Positions 10,561 to 21,859 of a stretch of 64,000 nucleotides of DNA are shown here, in pieces; the stretch's first letter is position 1; each line of letters opens with the position of its first letter. Origin of the DNA: Hepsetus odoe (lineage: Eukaryota; Chordata; Actinopteri; Characiformes; Hepsetidae); assembly GCA_017165825.1 (NCBI GenBank), contig CM029384.1, positions 19,175,158 through 19,239,157 of the forward strand. The letters run 5' to 3'. Both the position numbers and the translations under genes were made by a program. The notes under the pieces were generated by a model. That model saw nothing but the letters and a program-made list of their open reading frames with translations. It ran no database searches and was not told the origin of the DNA.

Positions 10561-12308
10561 AACCATGCTGCAGTAGATTCAGTAGATAGTTGGTGTGTCT
10601 GATAAAATGTAAAATTTTTGTAGGTATTTAATAGGTTAGTCCTATATAAAGTCTGTATTAAACAGTCCAAATCCTACTTTATTTTTATTTATTCATCTAG
10701 TTATGATGTCAAGGTGTTTTTTTATACAAGAATTATTATATATATTTAATTTATTAAAAGAATTTTCCAATCAATTTATCCCTTATTTTGAGACCGGATT
10801 TCACAAATTACAGAGTCTTCAGCCTTCAAAACAGAAGGGAATCAAAGAGCATTAGCAAAACAAACACAAATAGAGTGTTGTGTTTCCCTCCATTGAGAGA
10901 AACTGGAAAGTTGGACAGGAAAGCAATGGAAGGTAAGCAATATGCTGATAGGATTGATAAGCCTGGAGACATCCTGAGTAAATGATTGTGATTTCTTAAG
11001 CAACCTGATAGATTTTCTTCAGGCTGTTTCTTCTGGCAGCTCAACTGAAGGGATTAGCTTGCCTTTCTCTCTGCAAAAGTGCTTGGTGGAACTGCTGCTG
11101 GCAGACTAAAACGTAACTGTGCACATAAAAAAAATTATTTATAGAAATATTTAGAAAATAATTTTGCCACTGCTGGGTGTCAGATCAGATTTAAAAAATA
11201 GTGAGTGATGGAAGCTGTGCCTACAGATAAATTAACTAAACACTAAAACTAACACAGGAGTCAACTCAAATGTTAACAATAAAGCAAACATTAGACTAAT
11301 TATAGAGTTAACATCAAAACTAAATTAACACTAGAGCTGAGACTGGAGCTAATACAAGAACTAACAGGTATAGTATTTTTCACTTTTGTTCCTACCCACA
11401 GCATTCAAGCAATAACTTATGGTGAAGTACAGTAGCTTAATGTGGTAATACTAGAAGTCCTAGTAAAAATAATTATGATTGTTTGATGATTATTGGTTAA
11501 GCTTAAATATTACATTTGGCTGAACACTAAATTCACTAAAATCACCCAAATGTAATGGGCTGTGCTTAACGTAATGTTCATTTAGGTGAAGTTCATTCAG
11601 ATTTAATTGATCATTTATTTTTCTGAGCTACTTAACTGTTACAGTGCAGGGGAGGTTGGAAGAAGGCTCTTTATAAAGACAAAAACTTGGCTTTACAATG
11701 TGGTCAGTCCTGTATATAACTTCCAGAAATAGCCACATACCAAAAAGGTCTGGAACATCAAAGTGCCTATATGGCTCCATAATTAGTGTGTTCTTTTTGC
11801 AGGAATGAAGACTCAACATCAGGCTTGTCTGAATTTTTGGCGATGTAGTCTGAAATTATTATATTTAAATTTCCCCAAAGAAGTCAATTAAGGCTGTCCA
11901 AACCAACCAGCCTGTAATCCTGGGAAAACAATTTACCGGGTAACTTTGGAAGTGTTTTTGAATATATCACCTACAGGACATAAACATTCACTTTTGCTGT
12001 CACAAAATCAGTGTTATATCATGTGTTTCCATGGTGAATCTAAAACATTTACTTTGTAGTTTTGCATCTCTAGTCCTCAACTCTACTTTGTTCAACTTAA
12101 TTAAGTTCAATTTAGCTCAGCTCAGATCAAATATATCTCATTTCAGTTAAATTCAGTTGAGTTCAACTCAACTCATTTAATTGCATCTCATCTCATTCAA
12201 CTCTTAGCTCAGCTCATCTCAATTCAATTCATTTTAATAAAAATTCCACTAAACTCACATTTGAGTTTCATTAAAATCTGCTTTTGTTTTAATGTTTTGT
12301 TAAATATA
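10561..12308. other. Unique AT-rich sequence with degenerate short tandem motifs
   Basis: No gene is recognised. At 11215-11370 variants of ACACTAGAGCTGAGACTGG and AACTAAC recur. At 12080-12250 a ladder of five-base variants (CTCAA/TTCAA/CTCAG) forms a degenerate pentamer satellite, listed separately. Confidence 0.4.
12080..12250. repeat. Degenerate pentamer satellite (TTCAA/CTCAA/CTCAG)
   Basis: Most of this stretch can be parsed into five-base units with period-5 spacing: GTTCAACTCAACTC, ATCTCATCTCATTC, AGCTCAGCTCATCTC. The units have diverged but the phase is largely kept. Confidence 0.6.
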
Positions 12309-12857
12309 CACTACTGTTTTAGGCAAGTGTGAAAAAATGCTATAAACAAAGAATGCTTTCAAAAATGGAAGTGTTAATCATTTATTTTCATCACTCAACA
12401 AAATGCAGTGAATGAAATAAAGAGAAATCTAAATCAAATCAAATCAATATTTGGTGTGACCACCCTTTACCTTCAAAACAGCATCCGTTCTTCTAGGTAC
12501 ACTTGCACACAGTTTTTGAAGGAGCTCGGCTGGTAGGTTGTTCCAAACATGACTGTGTTTCAACCAACGTGTGACATTGATGATCATCAGCACCTGTTTG
12601 GTAAAATTGGTTGATCATACACCGACTATAATCCTACAAAATCCCTGACTTTGTGCAAGTGTATCTATAAGAATTGATGCTGGTTTGAAGGCAAAAGGTA
12701 GTAACACCAAATATTGATTTGATTTAGATATTTCTTTTGTTCGCTCACTTTGCATTTTGTAAATTGATAAAAATAAACAATCATTATTTATATTTCTGAA
12801 AGCATTCTTTGTTTACAGCATTTTTTTTAACCTGCCTAAAACGTTTCCACAGTACTG
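12309..12857 (+). mobile_element. Miniature Tc1-type element, palindromic form
   Basis: The ends are CACTACTG and CAGTACTG with TA on both sides (12307-12308, 12858-12859). The left half is a reverse-complement version of a transposase 3' end and the right half is a diverged forward version. The body therefore looks like two transposon ends joined tail to tail (for example GGTACACTTGCACAC left, GACTTTGTGCAAGTGTA right). No open frame survives. The copy at 21288-21762 is the same element in the opposite orientation. Confidence 0.8.
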
Positions 12858-13106
12858 TACATTCATTTTTCTCACACACACACACACACACACACAAAGA
12901 ACCACAGATGGCACAATATATAAACTTGCTACATACCGAGTGATGACATTCAAAGACCCAGACATGTGCAGAGGTGCCTCCTGAGTATGTGTTTTGTGTG
13001 CGCGTATTTCAGCTGATAGGTGTGTGTGTCTGTTAGGAGTTCATATAACTGAGAAGCATGAAGAGAGAAGGGGGAGAGAAATGGTTAATCAGAGAAAGAG
13101 TGAGTG

Positions 13107-13143
<37 letters not shown>

Positions 13144-13331
13144 TGAAAGAAAATAGAAAATATGAGAAAGAGGAGAGAGAGCGCGTATGTATGTTTGAGA
13201 GAGAAAGATAGACAGACAGACACACAGAGAGAGGAGCATCCAGGTGTTAACCCTGCAGTCTAAAAGAGAGAAGGTTCTGGTTTCTAAAGTATTTCTTGTT
13301 TTATCAGTGTAGGGAGGCTATGCTGTCAGCC

Positions 13332-13368
<37 letters not shown>

Positions 13369-13562
13369 AACACAATCTGCATGAAACAAGCACTCAGCAG
13401 ACCACTACAGACAGAGCAGACTTTTAGGAAAGGTTTTTAATTTTAATGATTTATAAACTTTTATATTTATATATTAACTTAAAATCATTAGCTATTCACT
13501 GGCTGCTGTTCTATTTAAAAGCATGGCTATCCAGACAAAAAGAAGAAACAAAGAAAACTAAC
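12858..13562. repeat. Simple-repeat-rich stretch: (CA)n, (GA)n, (CA)n
   Basis: Microsatellites include (CA)n at about 12872-12895, (GA)n at about 13112-13142 inside a longer purine-rich tract, and (AC)n at about 13337-13364. No gene is seen apart from the possible intron of the exon just to the right. Confidence 0.7.
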
Positions 13563-13617
13563 CTTCAAAATCTGAGATAATTCCCTCCAAGTGGGCATTA
13601 ACGCTGGAATCAGACAT
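13563..13617 (-). CDS. Candidate first coding exon of a host gene (partial)
   Basis: On the minus strand an ATG at 13617 with A at -3 opens 18 codons reading MSDSSVNAHLEGIISDFE plus one base. It stops at a strong donor, AAG|GTTAGT (exon end 13563, intron from 13562). The composition looks like real protein, acidic with no low-complexity bias, and unlike the repeats around it. I do not recognise the family, and no second exon is visible to the left within the window. The flanking sequence on the right contains an octamer ATGCAAAT and a modest CpG cluster. It could still be a chance open segment, since 55 bases is short. Confidence 0.4.
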
Positions 13618-13900
13618 TTTCTGGTGTGAAAGTTCCACACTCCCTTCTCCTAGCGAGACAGGCTCTCTTTTACATACACAGGCACACTCCAGCCCCAAAC
13701 AAATCCCAAATTAGGAGGCAACAGAGGGAAAAAAAAAAATAGCGATCGGCGCTAAATGCAAATCCGAGACCACTGCCTAGTTCTTAAAGGACAAAACTTC
13801 TTTTCCTCCACTTCCTCACTCTAGTAAGCAATGACAAACCCCCACTCCTTCTCCTTCTCTCTCTCTCTCTCTCTCACAGAGAATACTCCACTTTTTCTTG
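13618..13900 (-). promoter_or_regulatory. Possible promoter / 5' UTR of the 13.6 kb candidate exon
   Basis: This non-repetitive stretch has a small CpG cluster (AGCGATCGGCGC at 13741-13752) and an octamer ATGCAAAT at 13756-13763. It is bounded on the right by a (CT)n tract (about 13855-13876) and then (GA)n (about 13925-13937). No TATA box is obvious. Assignment depends on the exon being real. Confidence 0.3.
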
Positions 13901-16254
13901 GTGAGATTTAAGTACAGTCACTCAGAGAGAGAGAGAAGCACAGAGAGGCAGAGATTGAGTGTAAATCTGAACTCTTAATATCACCATTCACAAATGAATG
14001 AAGAGTATTGTAAATTTATTATCCAGTTTAGTTCTGCTAGTTAAAGGTGAATGACTAAATTAGTTACCTTTATAAAAAAAAAAGTAGAAATCAATAAAAA
14101 AGGAGATTTCCACTAACTTTTCTAATTGTCCACACAATTCAATGATTACTAACAAAGTCATTCAGAGTGGTTTTATGTGATGGGCTCTATTTTTACACAG
14201 TCAGAAAGATTCACACTGACTTTGAAAGGAACCTAAGTCCAAGGTCTCTAAAAGCTATCTCACAGGACGCTGTAACAAAACATGGGTGCAAATACACTGC
14301 TCGATGCCTGGGACATTGTTTTATGACAAAATGTTGCTCTAAAACATATTTTGAAAACATTCTTGATTTTTGGAAGGTGCAATTATGCAAAATAGAAACT
14401 GGATAATGCCTTCAGCACTAAAACTAAAGCAATGAATTTGTTCTAAAAATGTAAAAAATTTAAAATATAGATATTTGGGTTTATGGAGGGAGTAAAAGCA
14501 AAGCACAAATACCTTAAACTCTACTTAAGTACAGTATCAAAGTACTTGAACTCTGTTACTTCCCACCAACGGGAACTGACGTGTGTGAGGCTTATAAAAT
14601 AAATGGATGATGCTAAGACTCCGAAGTGAGAGGCGGGTGAAACAGTAAACGAATTCCTCACATTTGCTAATATATCACTTTAGTGCTTGGGTTGTCAGCC
14701 ATATCAAGCCCCTTCTATTGTGAAAATAAAAGAGACCTTCAACATTTCAGTTCTTAAAAAAATATATATTAGGCACTTATGCTAAATAATGATCTGTTGT
14801 TAACAGAATAAGCAGATTATTTAGGTTTTATTTTAATTGGGGTGGTTTGGGATATTTGGGTAAACAGTGTTTGAAATTATTGGATTTTTTTTTTTTTTTT
14901 TTTTAAGAAAAAAGCAATACATGCTGTATATACTTATTTGGTTTTGTGATATATTTTGATTGAGTGGAAGAAATGGGCTCATCCAAGGTGAGAGTTAAGA
15001 AATAACAAAATAAATCAGTGACCCCTTTACATATAAATATCACAGAGTGAACTTTCAAAACGATGGCTTTAAAAATGTCCTTCTATGGTATCCTTCAGAG
15101 AACCTTTTCTGGGAACTTTTACTTCCATTTATTTTAAGTAAAGCTAATCTCTGTCTCCACCTAATACACATACTCCTATGTAATACAAGGCCAAACATAG
15201 ATAGATAGATAGATCTGAGAAAAAAAATCTGAGAAGTAAATTCACCATATTTGTCTAGATTACATTTGGCATTAAAATTACTTAAAGGTAATTAAGTTCA
15301 ACTGTCAGTGATGGGATATTTTAAAAAACTGTATATGGACTCATTCTGTTGATTTGAAATAACCTGGCTTATTATCCAAAAGCATTTTCCACCGATGGAT
15401 GATGCATTGCAGGCCTGCATAAACAGGAAAAACGTTGGCTCTTATGTGAGTAATCACACTGTTGATTCCACTTTCCTTACAGTAAACACTTGGACTCCAC
15501 ACCCTTTGTTCACGCATAAATATACACTAACATACCCAAGTTGTGATAAAGAAAGCATTTGGCATTATAAGTTTCAACTTCTAGCTTCTAGCTACCTACA
15601 TTTGTTTGCTAGAAGCAGGGACATGATCTAAATAATTATTGTTTAAAAAGAAATTTCTCTCTTAAGTTATGTTTCAGAGTAGCCAGGAAAGTACTGGCTA
15701 CATCTGAATTCTGATTGGCCACCTTGAGTGCTACTCCACAACCTTCTTTCATATATATTATCTCCATGTTGTTACAGTAGACGTACAAATGTTGCAATTC
15801 AAGGAATCATTTTAAAAAGGCACAAAATAGTTACCATTTGCTTATTTTTACACAATACTTGTTTCTATTTGATCTGGATGTGGACAATATTTTCCAAGTT
15901 TTGTTTCTTTAGCTTACAACTGCAGATGCAAGGGTAACAAACAATCAAATTCAACAATCACCAGAAAGATTTCAGTAAGAAACAAATCACAAAAAAACTG
16001 CATCCACATGTGAAAAGATGATGCATACCATAAAATACTATTGTTCACAGTAAGTCATACTGTGTTCTATACCACATAGACAAGTCTGCAGCGAGTCTAA
16101 AAATCTCATTGGGGTTTGTTCAGGTTGAGAGTGCTCCGGGGTGCAGTGTACAATTCAGCTCCGGGGTCCAAACTTTGGTGCTAAAGTCTGTAAAAAGTCT
16201 TTCATCCGACTACTTTTCACCATAAGACTTGCACATGTGCGTCACATCTGTGAA
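13901..16254. other. Unique AT-rich sequence, no gene recognised
   Basis: It contains a poly(T) tract (about 14886-14905), a short (GATA)n near 15200, and unremarkable AT-rich DNA. The last 150 bases before the L2 element are slightly more GC-rich, but I recognise nothing in them. Confidence 0.4.
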
Positions 16255-18394
16255 TGTTCTTAAATTTAACTGCCAAACACTGCTGGAGCTCAGGAATCAG
16301 CCAGGATTCAGTCTTCCAGCGACTCTCCGAACAACGCTACGGGAGCTCGGCGTGCTGAGAAGACCAGGCCTTCAGTCCCCGAGATCGCCTGCTGAACCTG
16401 GCCGACTGAGAGGACATAGGAAGCGGTGTGAGAGGAAACAGAATCGCGGCAAGCGTGCTGGGGTCCGGGCTCAGCTCAAGGCTAACGCTAGCCGACCAGC
16501 TATCCCGTCCGTCCTCCTCGCCAATGTCCGCTCCCTGGATAATAAACTGGACTGTATACGACTCCAGCTGAACACCCAGCGTGAGTATAGAGACTGCTGT
16601 GTTTTTGTTTTTATGGAGACATGGCTCAGCGACAGCGTTCCGGACACCGCCATCCAACCAGAAGCCATGGATGACCGCGGAGCTGCACAGACTCCTGAGA
16701 ACCCGGGACAAGGCCTTCAAGTCAGGGGACGAGGCCACCCTAAGAAAAGCGAGGGCAAACCTGTCTCGGGCCATCAGAGCAGCAAAGCGTGCTCACGCAG
16801 AGAGAATCCATGGCCACTTCAAGAACACTGGTGACACGCGGCGCATGTGGCAGGGCATCCAGGCCCTCACCAACTACAGGACATCTCCACCTGCCTGTGA
16901 CGGTGACACCTCCCTCCCAGATGCGCTGAACCACTTCTACGCATGGTTTGATGCAGTGAACAACACGAGAATGAGGAAGACCACCCCTCCTCCGAAAGAC
17001 CAGATTCTCTGTCTGACCACAGCCGAGGTGAGAAGATCTCTTCTCAGAGTCAACCCACGGAAAGCTGCCGGTCCAGATATTCAAGGTTGTGTGCTCAGAG
17101 GATGTGCAGAACAGCTGGCAGATGTTCTCACTGACATCTTCAACACCTCTCTGAGCACCACTGTTGTTCCAAGGTGCTTCAAGACCACCAGCATCATTCC
17201 AGTGCCAAAGAAACCATCCATCTCCTGCCTCAACGACTATCGTCCCGTCGAACTCACACCCATCATCATGAAGTGCTTCGAGAGGCTGGTCATGAGGCAC
17301 ATCAAGTCCCAGATCCCCTCCTCACTAGACCCCCTGCAGTTTGCGTATCGTCCCAACCGCTCAACGGACGATGCAATCTCCACCCCCCTCCATCTGGCCC
17401 TTTCTCATCTTGACAGAAAGGACAGTTATGTCAGAATGCTGTTCATCGACTACAGTTCAGCATTCAACACCATCATCCCTCAGCACCTGAGTGAGAAGCT
17501 GAGGCTGCTGGGCCTGAACACCTCCCTCTGTAACTGGATCCTGGACTTCCTGACTGGGAGACCCCAGTCAGTCAGGATCAGTAGCAGCACCTCCAACACC
17601 ATCACACTGAGCACAGGAGCCCCCCAGGGCTGTGTGCTCAGCCCACTGCTGTTCACACTGATGACCCTCGAACCACATCATCAAATTCGCTGATGATACA
17701 ACCGTGGTGGGTCTGATCAGCGGTGGAGATGAGGCAGCCTACAGAGAGGAGATACAAGAGCTGACGGACTGGTGCAGAACCAACAACCTGTCTCTGAACG
17801 TCGACAAGACTAAAGAGATGGTTGTTGACTTCAGGAGATCACGTCGGGACCACACTCCACTTATCATCAACACCTCACCTGTGGAGAAGGTCCAGAGCAC
17901 CAAGTTTCTTGGTGTTCACATCACTGACAACCTCACGTGGTCCCTCAACACCAACTCCATCACAAAGAAAGCCCAGCAGCGCCTCTACTTCCTACGCAGA
18001 CTGAGGAAAGCCCATCTCCCACCTTCCATCCTCACCATCTTCTACAGAGGAACCATTGAGAGCATCCTGAGCGGCTGCATTACTGCCTGGTACGGGAACT
18101 GCAACGTCTTAGACCCTCAACGTCAAGTCCCTACAACGGGTAGTGAGAACAGCTGAGAAGATCATCGGGATCTCTCTGCCCTCTGTACAGGACATTTTCA
18201 CCACTCGCTGCATCCACAAAGCAACCAGCATTGTGGATGATCCCTCCCACCCATCCCACACTCTCTTCTCCCTCCTGCCGTCCGGGAAAAGGTTCCACAG
18301 CATACGGGCCTCCACTTCCAGGATGGGAAATAGTTTCTTCCCCCTGGCCATCAGACTCTTGAACTCTGAAACCACCAATATCTTGAACTCTTAA
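16255..18394 (+). pseudogene. L2 ORF2 (endonuclease-reverse transcriptase) pseudogene
   Basis: ORF2 of L2 nicks the target DNA and reverse-transcribes the element RNA at the nick. The frame starts with an N-terminal LRGHRKRCERKQNRGKRAG region. The beginning of the APE-type endonuclease follows (IPSVLLANVRSLDNKLD, then METWLSD, about 16500-16640). The endonuclease core is deleted at about 16655-16665, and the chain resumes in another frame at KPWMTAELHRLLRTRDKAFK. Reverse transcriptase motifs are clear: FIDYSSAFNTI (motif A, about 17443) and STGAPQGCVLSPLLFTL (motif B, about 17610). A small deletion near 17660-17690 shifts frame just before FADDT (motif C, about 17685). The C-terminal part runs to about 18110, shifts frame again and ends SLLPSGKRFHSIRAS...FFPLAIRLLNS at 18394. 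All active-site motifs of the transcriptase remain, but the protein cannot be made whole. Confidence 0.85.
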
Positions 18395-18712
18395 ACCCAG
18401 TCCACGTTTCATCCTGTATTTATTTATTTATCTCGTGTTGCACTCTTGCACTTTAAATTCAGTAACACCGCTCCACCACACTGCTACACCATAATCTACC
18501 TGGGCTGCTTTGTTCCACAACACTGCAGCCCTCTACGGATGAATGTACTGTCTGTCGTGCCGTCTGTTGTTGTCTGTCTTGTCTGCACTTGTTGTGTCTT
18601 ATGTTGTATTGTGTGTAGCACCAGGGTCCTGGAGGAACGTTATTTCGTTTCACTCTGTACTGTGTATGTGGCTGAAATGACAATAAAATCCTGCTTGACT
18701 TGACTTGAACTG
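16255..18712 (+). mobile_element. L2-clade LINE, internally deleted
   Basis: This is a non-LTR retrotransposon ending in the typical AT-poor tail AATGACAATAAAATCCTGCT followed by short TTGACTTGAC repeats (to about 18712). A second copy of the same 3' end lies at 24783-24953. The 5' boundary is set where coding similarity begins and may be off by tens of bases. It directly precedes a Tc1 terminal fragment. Confidence 0.85.
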
Positions 18713-18718
18713 ACTGCA

Positions 18719-19026
18719 GGTGTTGTTAGGAAGCCAATTGACTGCACAGGTGTGGTTTCAAAGCTGATTGGTTAATTACTGTAGGTGTGTTTTGAAAGCA
18801 AACATTCACATGGGGCTAATATTTTTGACCACCCCATTTTTTACTATATTTGATATAAAGCAAGCCTAAAAATTTATTTTATATTACAAAATGTACCAAA
18901 AGCTACTAAATAGCACTGGTGAATGTTTGCTTATATTACGTTTCATCAATGCTGCAAACATTGGGAAGACGTTTAGAAAAATGTTCCACAATTCCTGGGG
19001 GGCTAATAATTTTGGCCTCAACTGTA
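18719..19026 (-). mobile_element. Terminal fragment of a Tc1-family element
   Basis: This is the reverse complement of the left end of the Tc1 at 9243-9345 and extends beyond it. It has an inner repeat GGGGCTAATATTTTTG (about 18811) and an outer repeat GGGGGGCTAATAATTTTGG ending CCTCAACTGTA at about 19024. It preserves the outer end that the 9.2 kb copy lost. The internal side stops abruptly at the L2 tail. Confidence 0.8.
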
Positions 19027-19179
19027 CACACTTGAACTTTTTCTCCAGGCATCATGAACCTGCAGCCCAATCCTTTGGCTGTTTAATACAAACCAGTATT
19101 TACATGCTAATGGCAAAGCTTCACATAGGACAGTGCTCACCTGACTGATGATGAAGAGCAGCAAACGGCTATACTCAGT

Positions 19180-19213
19180 GCACACACACACACACACTTT
19201 TTTTTTTTTTTTA
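19180..19213. repeat. (CA)n followed by poly(T)
   Basis: About nine CA units run into roughly 14 T residues. Confidence 0.85.
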
Positions 19214-19544
19214 CACTTTTTACACTCAGAATATAAGTAATAGTAACACATCCCATATAATACAATCTAGTGCAAACGTTTGCTAGAAAATTCTCAGTTA
19301 TTTTATTTGTTCATTTACCACTATGAAAGAAATTAGACATAAAATGTGTTTTTAAAAGTTATAGTTTAATTTCTTTATTAGGGAAAATTTATTAGGATCT
19401 TACATATGAAGATTACATATCTGTGAGTGGCATAACTATGTGTACTATGTCTAGAATTGTCCATTCATTAGAAGGCTAAATAACAGTATCATGAGTCAAT
19501 GGGATAGCAGTCACACAGTAATGAAAATGGTATATAAAAATGTA

Positions 19545-19690
19545 AAATCCATTCATTCGTTATCTGAATTGTTTATCCTAACCAGGCTGCTGGTTCACAG
19601 GTCAAAGAAAACACCCTGGAGAGGTTGCAATTCCATTGCAGGACTGACACACAATTTTTTCCAGTGAATTCACTATTTCTCTTACAACTG
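19545..19690 (-). repeat. Degenerate SINE family D fragment
   Basis: CATTCATTCGTTATCTGAA, AACACCCTGGAGAGG and CCATTGCAGGACTGACACAC match, in reverse orientation, the tail of fish SINEs related to the family D copy at 34200-34530. It is much diverged. Confidence 0.45.
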
Positions 19691-20169
19691 TGGGGGTTTC
19701 ATAATCTTACTTGAGTAAGGTACTTGTGCTTGTATCCCTTGGCCAGACTTTCTTCAGCCAGTTGCTTGGAAAATGAAAAATGTTCAGACCTAGAAAAATG
19801 TACAGCTTTCGCACCTAAGAAAGAGGGCACCAATAAACCTGGTGTGTGATTAATACTTTCCTCATGCAGATGTTGTAGGGGTTTTGAGTCCAGGTTCTGG
19901 TTGTTTTGTAAGTAGTTTGCACGCTCTCTTTATATCTGCATTGGTTCCAGACAAACATACATTAAAAAAGAAAAAAAAAAAAAAATAGCACCTTCATGGC
20001 CAGCCAGAATAGGGCAGGTAATACACAAGGAAATAAACAAGCATTGGTTCTACCCAGATCTGGCCCTAGGTCTACCCTGGTTTCCCTTTTTCTGCCTTTT
20101 TTTGAAAGTATGCTTTTGCTTATTATCTCAGCTCTTCAACAGCACATTGTTCCTCAATAGCATATTGTC
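19691..20169. other. Unique sequence, no gene seen
   Basis: AT-rich sequence with one poly(A) tract near 19965-19985. No recognisable coding or transposon content. Confidence 0.35.
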
Positions 20170-20214
20170 TACAGCATTTTTTCCACACCTGCCTAAAACG
20201 TTTGCACAGTACTG
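20170..20214 (+). mobile_element. Right-end stub of a miniature Tc1-type element
   Basis: ACAGCATTTTTTCCACACCT leads into the terminal repeat ending GCACAGTACTG with TA after it. Only the last 45 bases of the family remain. Confidence 0.7.
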
Positions 20215-20715
20215 TACATTTATTTCTTTATATATTTATTTTTTTTATGGCTACTGGTTAAAAACAAAACAATAAGGACCAAAAGCTAGGCAGTAGGAGG
20301 AAGTTCAATGGATTAACATTTCCTCAATGAAAACCTAAATGTTGGAAAAATAATCTGAGCAAAGAGACAAATGAGCGAGAAAGTTAAAGCATGGTCCTTT
20401 GTCTTTCATCCTGCACACTGGAATTTTTTAAATGTGCAAAATATATTTTTTATTTTTTTTATAATGATATTTCAGAGAAGAGAAAAGGATGAATAATCTT
20501 TTTGGTTTTGGAGAGTGGTACTGCCCTCATGTGGTGAAATAAATTATCACAACATTTTAAGTGAAAACTGTGACACTTAAACCCCAGGTCTGCATTTTTC
20601 AACACATAAATGATAAGTAATTTATAATATTAACTTTGTATATCAGAAAATCTGAGGATTTTCCAACTAATACACATTTAGTTTTGAACCACATGGAAAC
20701 CACAACTGATATTAA

Positions 20716-20717
<2 letters not shown>

Positions 20718-20784
<67 letters not shown>
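20718..20784. repeat. (GT)n(CG)n(TG)n alternating purine-pyrimidine tract
   Basis: About 18 GT units are followed by about seven CG units and then about eight TG units, all in strict alternation. Such tracts can adopt Z-DNA. Long open frames on both strands here are only repeat translation. Confidence 0.9.
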
Positions 20785-20786
<2 letters not shown>

Positions 20787-21119
20787 TGTCTGTGGGATGA
20801 GTGGATCCATGCACACAGCTGGGAATGTATTTCCCCTTTGTGGCAAAAACACATACACATGCACACACTAGAGATATTTCTTTCCACTGGACTCTACTCA
20901 TTTAGTCTCCTTCTGTTTCCCATCCATCCATCTATGAGACTCATCATAGAATCCATCCCAGGAAGCAACTGGGTTTACGCCATAGCTCGAAATATCCAGT
21001 CCAATCCAAAATTTCTCACTACTCCTGTCACAGTATTGGACAGTTTCAGTCTTTAAATCTCTTTAACTGTCAGGAGTGGAGTTGACTTCCACTTTCACAT
21101 TTGGATCTCTCATCCCAGC

Positions 21120-21286
21120 TCACATAGGGTAAAAGAACACCCTGGACAGGTCACCAGCCCATCGCAGGGAGGAGCGTGACGGGGATGGCACCTTGCTCAA
21201 GGGTACCTCAGGGCAACCCATTGGGAAGGGGTTCGAACCCCCAATCCTCCGGCCAACGCCCTAACCACTAGGCCGCCGCTGCCCAG
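21120..21286 (-). repeat. tRNA-derived SINE, family B
   Basis: On the minus strand the head GGCGGCCTAGTGGTTAGGG and B box GGTTCGAACCCC are followed by the family B tail (complement of GGACAGGTCACCAGCCCATC). The head end abuts the next miniature Tc1 element directly. Confidence 0.85.
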
Positions 21287-21287
21287 C

Positions 21288-21762
21288 AGAATGCTTTCAG
21301 AAATATAAATAATGATTGTTTATTTTTATCAATTTACAAAATGCAAAGTGAGCGAACAAAAGAAAAATCTAAATCAAATCAATATTTGGTGTTACTACCT
21401 TTTGCCTTCAAACCAGTGTCAATTCTTATAGGTACACTTGCACAAAGTCAGGGATTTTGTAGGATTATAGTCAGGTGTATGATCAACCAATTTTACCAAA
21501 CAAGTTGAAGCACAGTCATGTTTGGAACAACCTACCAGCCGAGCTCCTTCTAAAACTGTGTGCAAGTGTACCTAGAAGAACTGATGCTGTTTTGAAGGTA
21601 AAGGGTGGTCACACCAAATATTGATTTGATTTAGATTTCTCTTTATTTCATTCACTGCATTTTGTTGAGTGATGAAAATAAATGATTAACACTTCCATTT
21701 TTGAAAGCATTCTTTGTTTATAGCATTTTTTCACACCTGCCTAAAACTTTTGCACAGTACTG
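21288..21762 (-). mobile_element. Miniature Tc1-type element, palindromic form, inverted copy
   Basis: It is the reverse complement of the 12309-12857 element over nearly its full length, but its left terminus is truncated at the SINE. The right end is TTTTGCACAGTACTG with TA at 21763-21764. Confidence 0.8.
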
Positions 21763-21859
21763 TAGGTCAAATAATGTGCTTGCTAAAAATATAACCATGA
21801 TTTAAAGACTGATTATAAGCTCCAAGAGATCCATAAAAACTGGTTAGGATGGAGCTGAT

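Noticed and set aside
13850..13940. (CT)n facing (GA)n as a designed hairpin
   Set aside because: The tracts are low-complexity and pair only as microsatellites. No precise arms beyond the repeats.
16740..17300. 186-codon minus-strand open frame
   Set aside because: It is the antisense shadow of the L2 reverse transcriptase, whose motifs are on the plus strand.
20599..20901. Histidine/threonine repeat protein on the minus strand
   Set aside because: Translation of the (CA)n(CG)n microsatellite.
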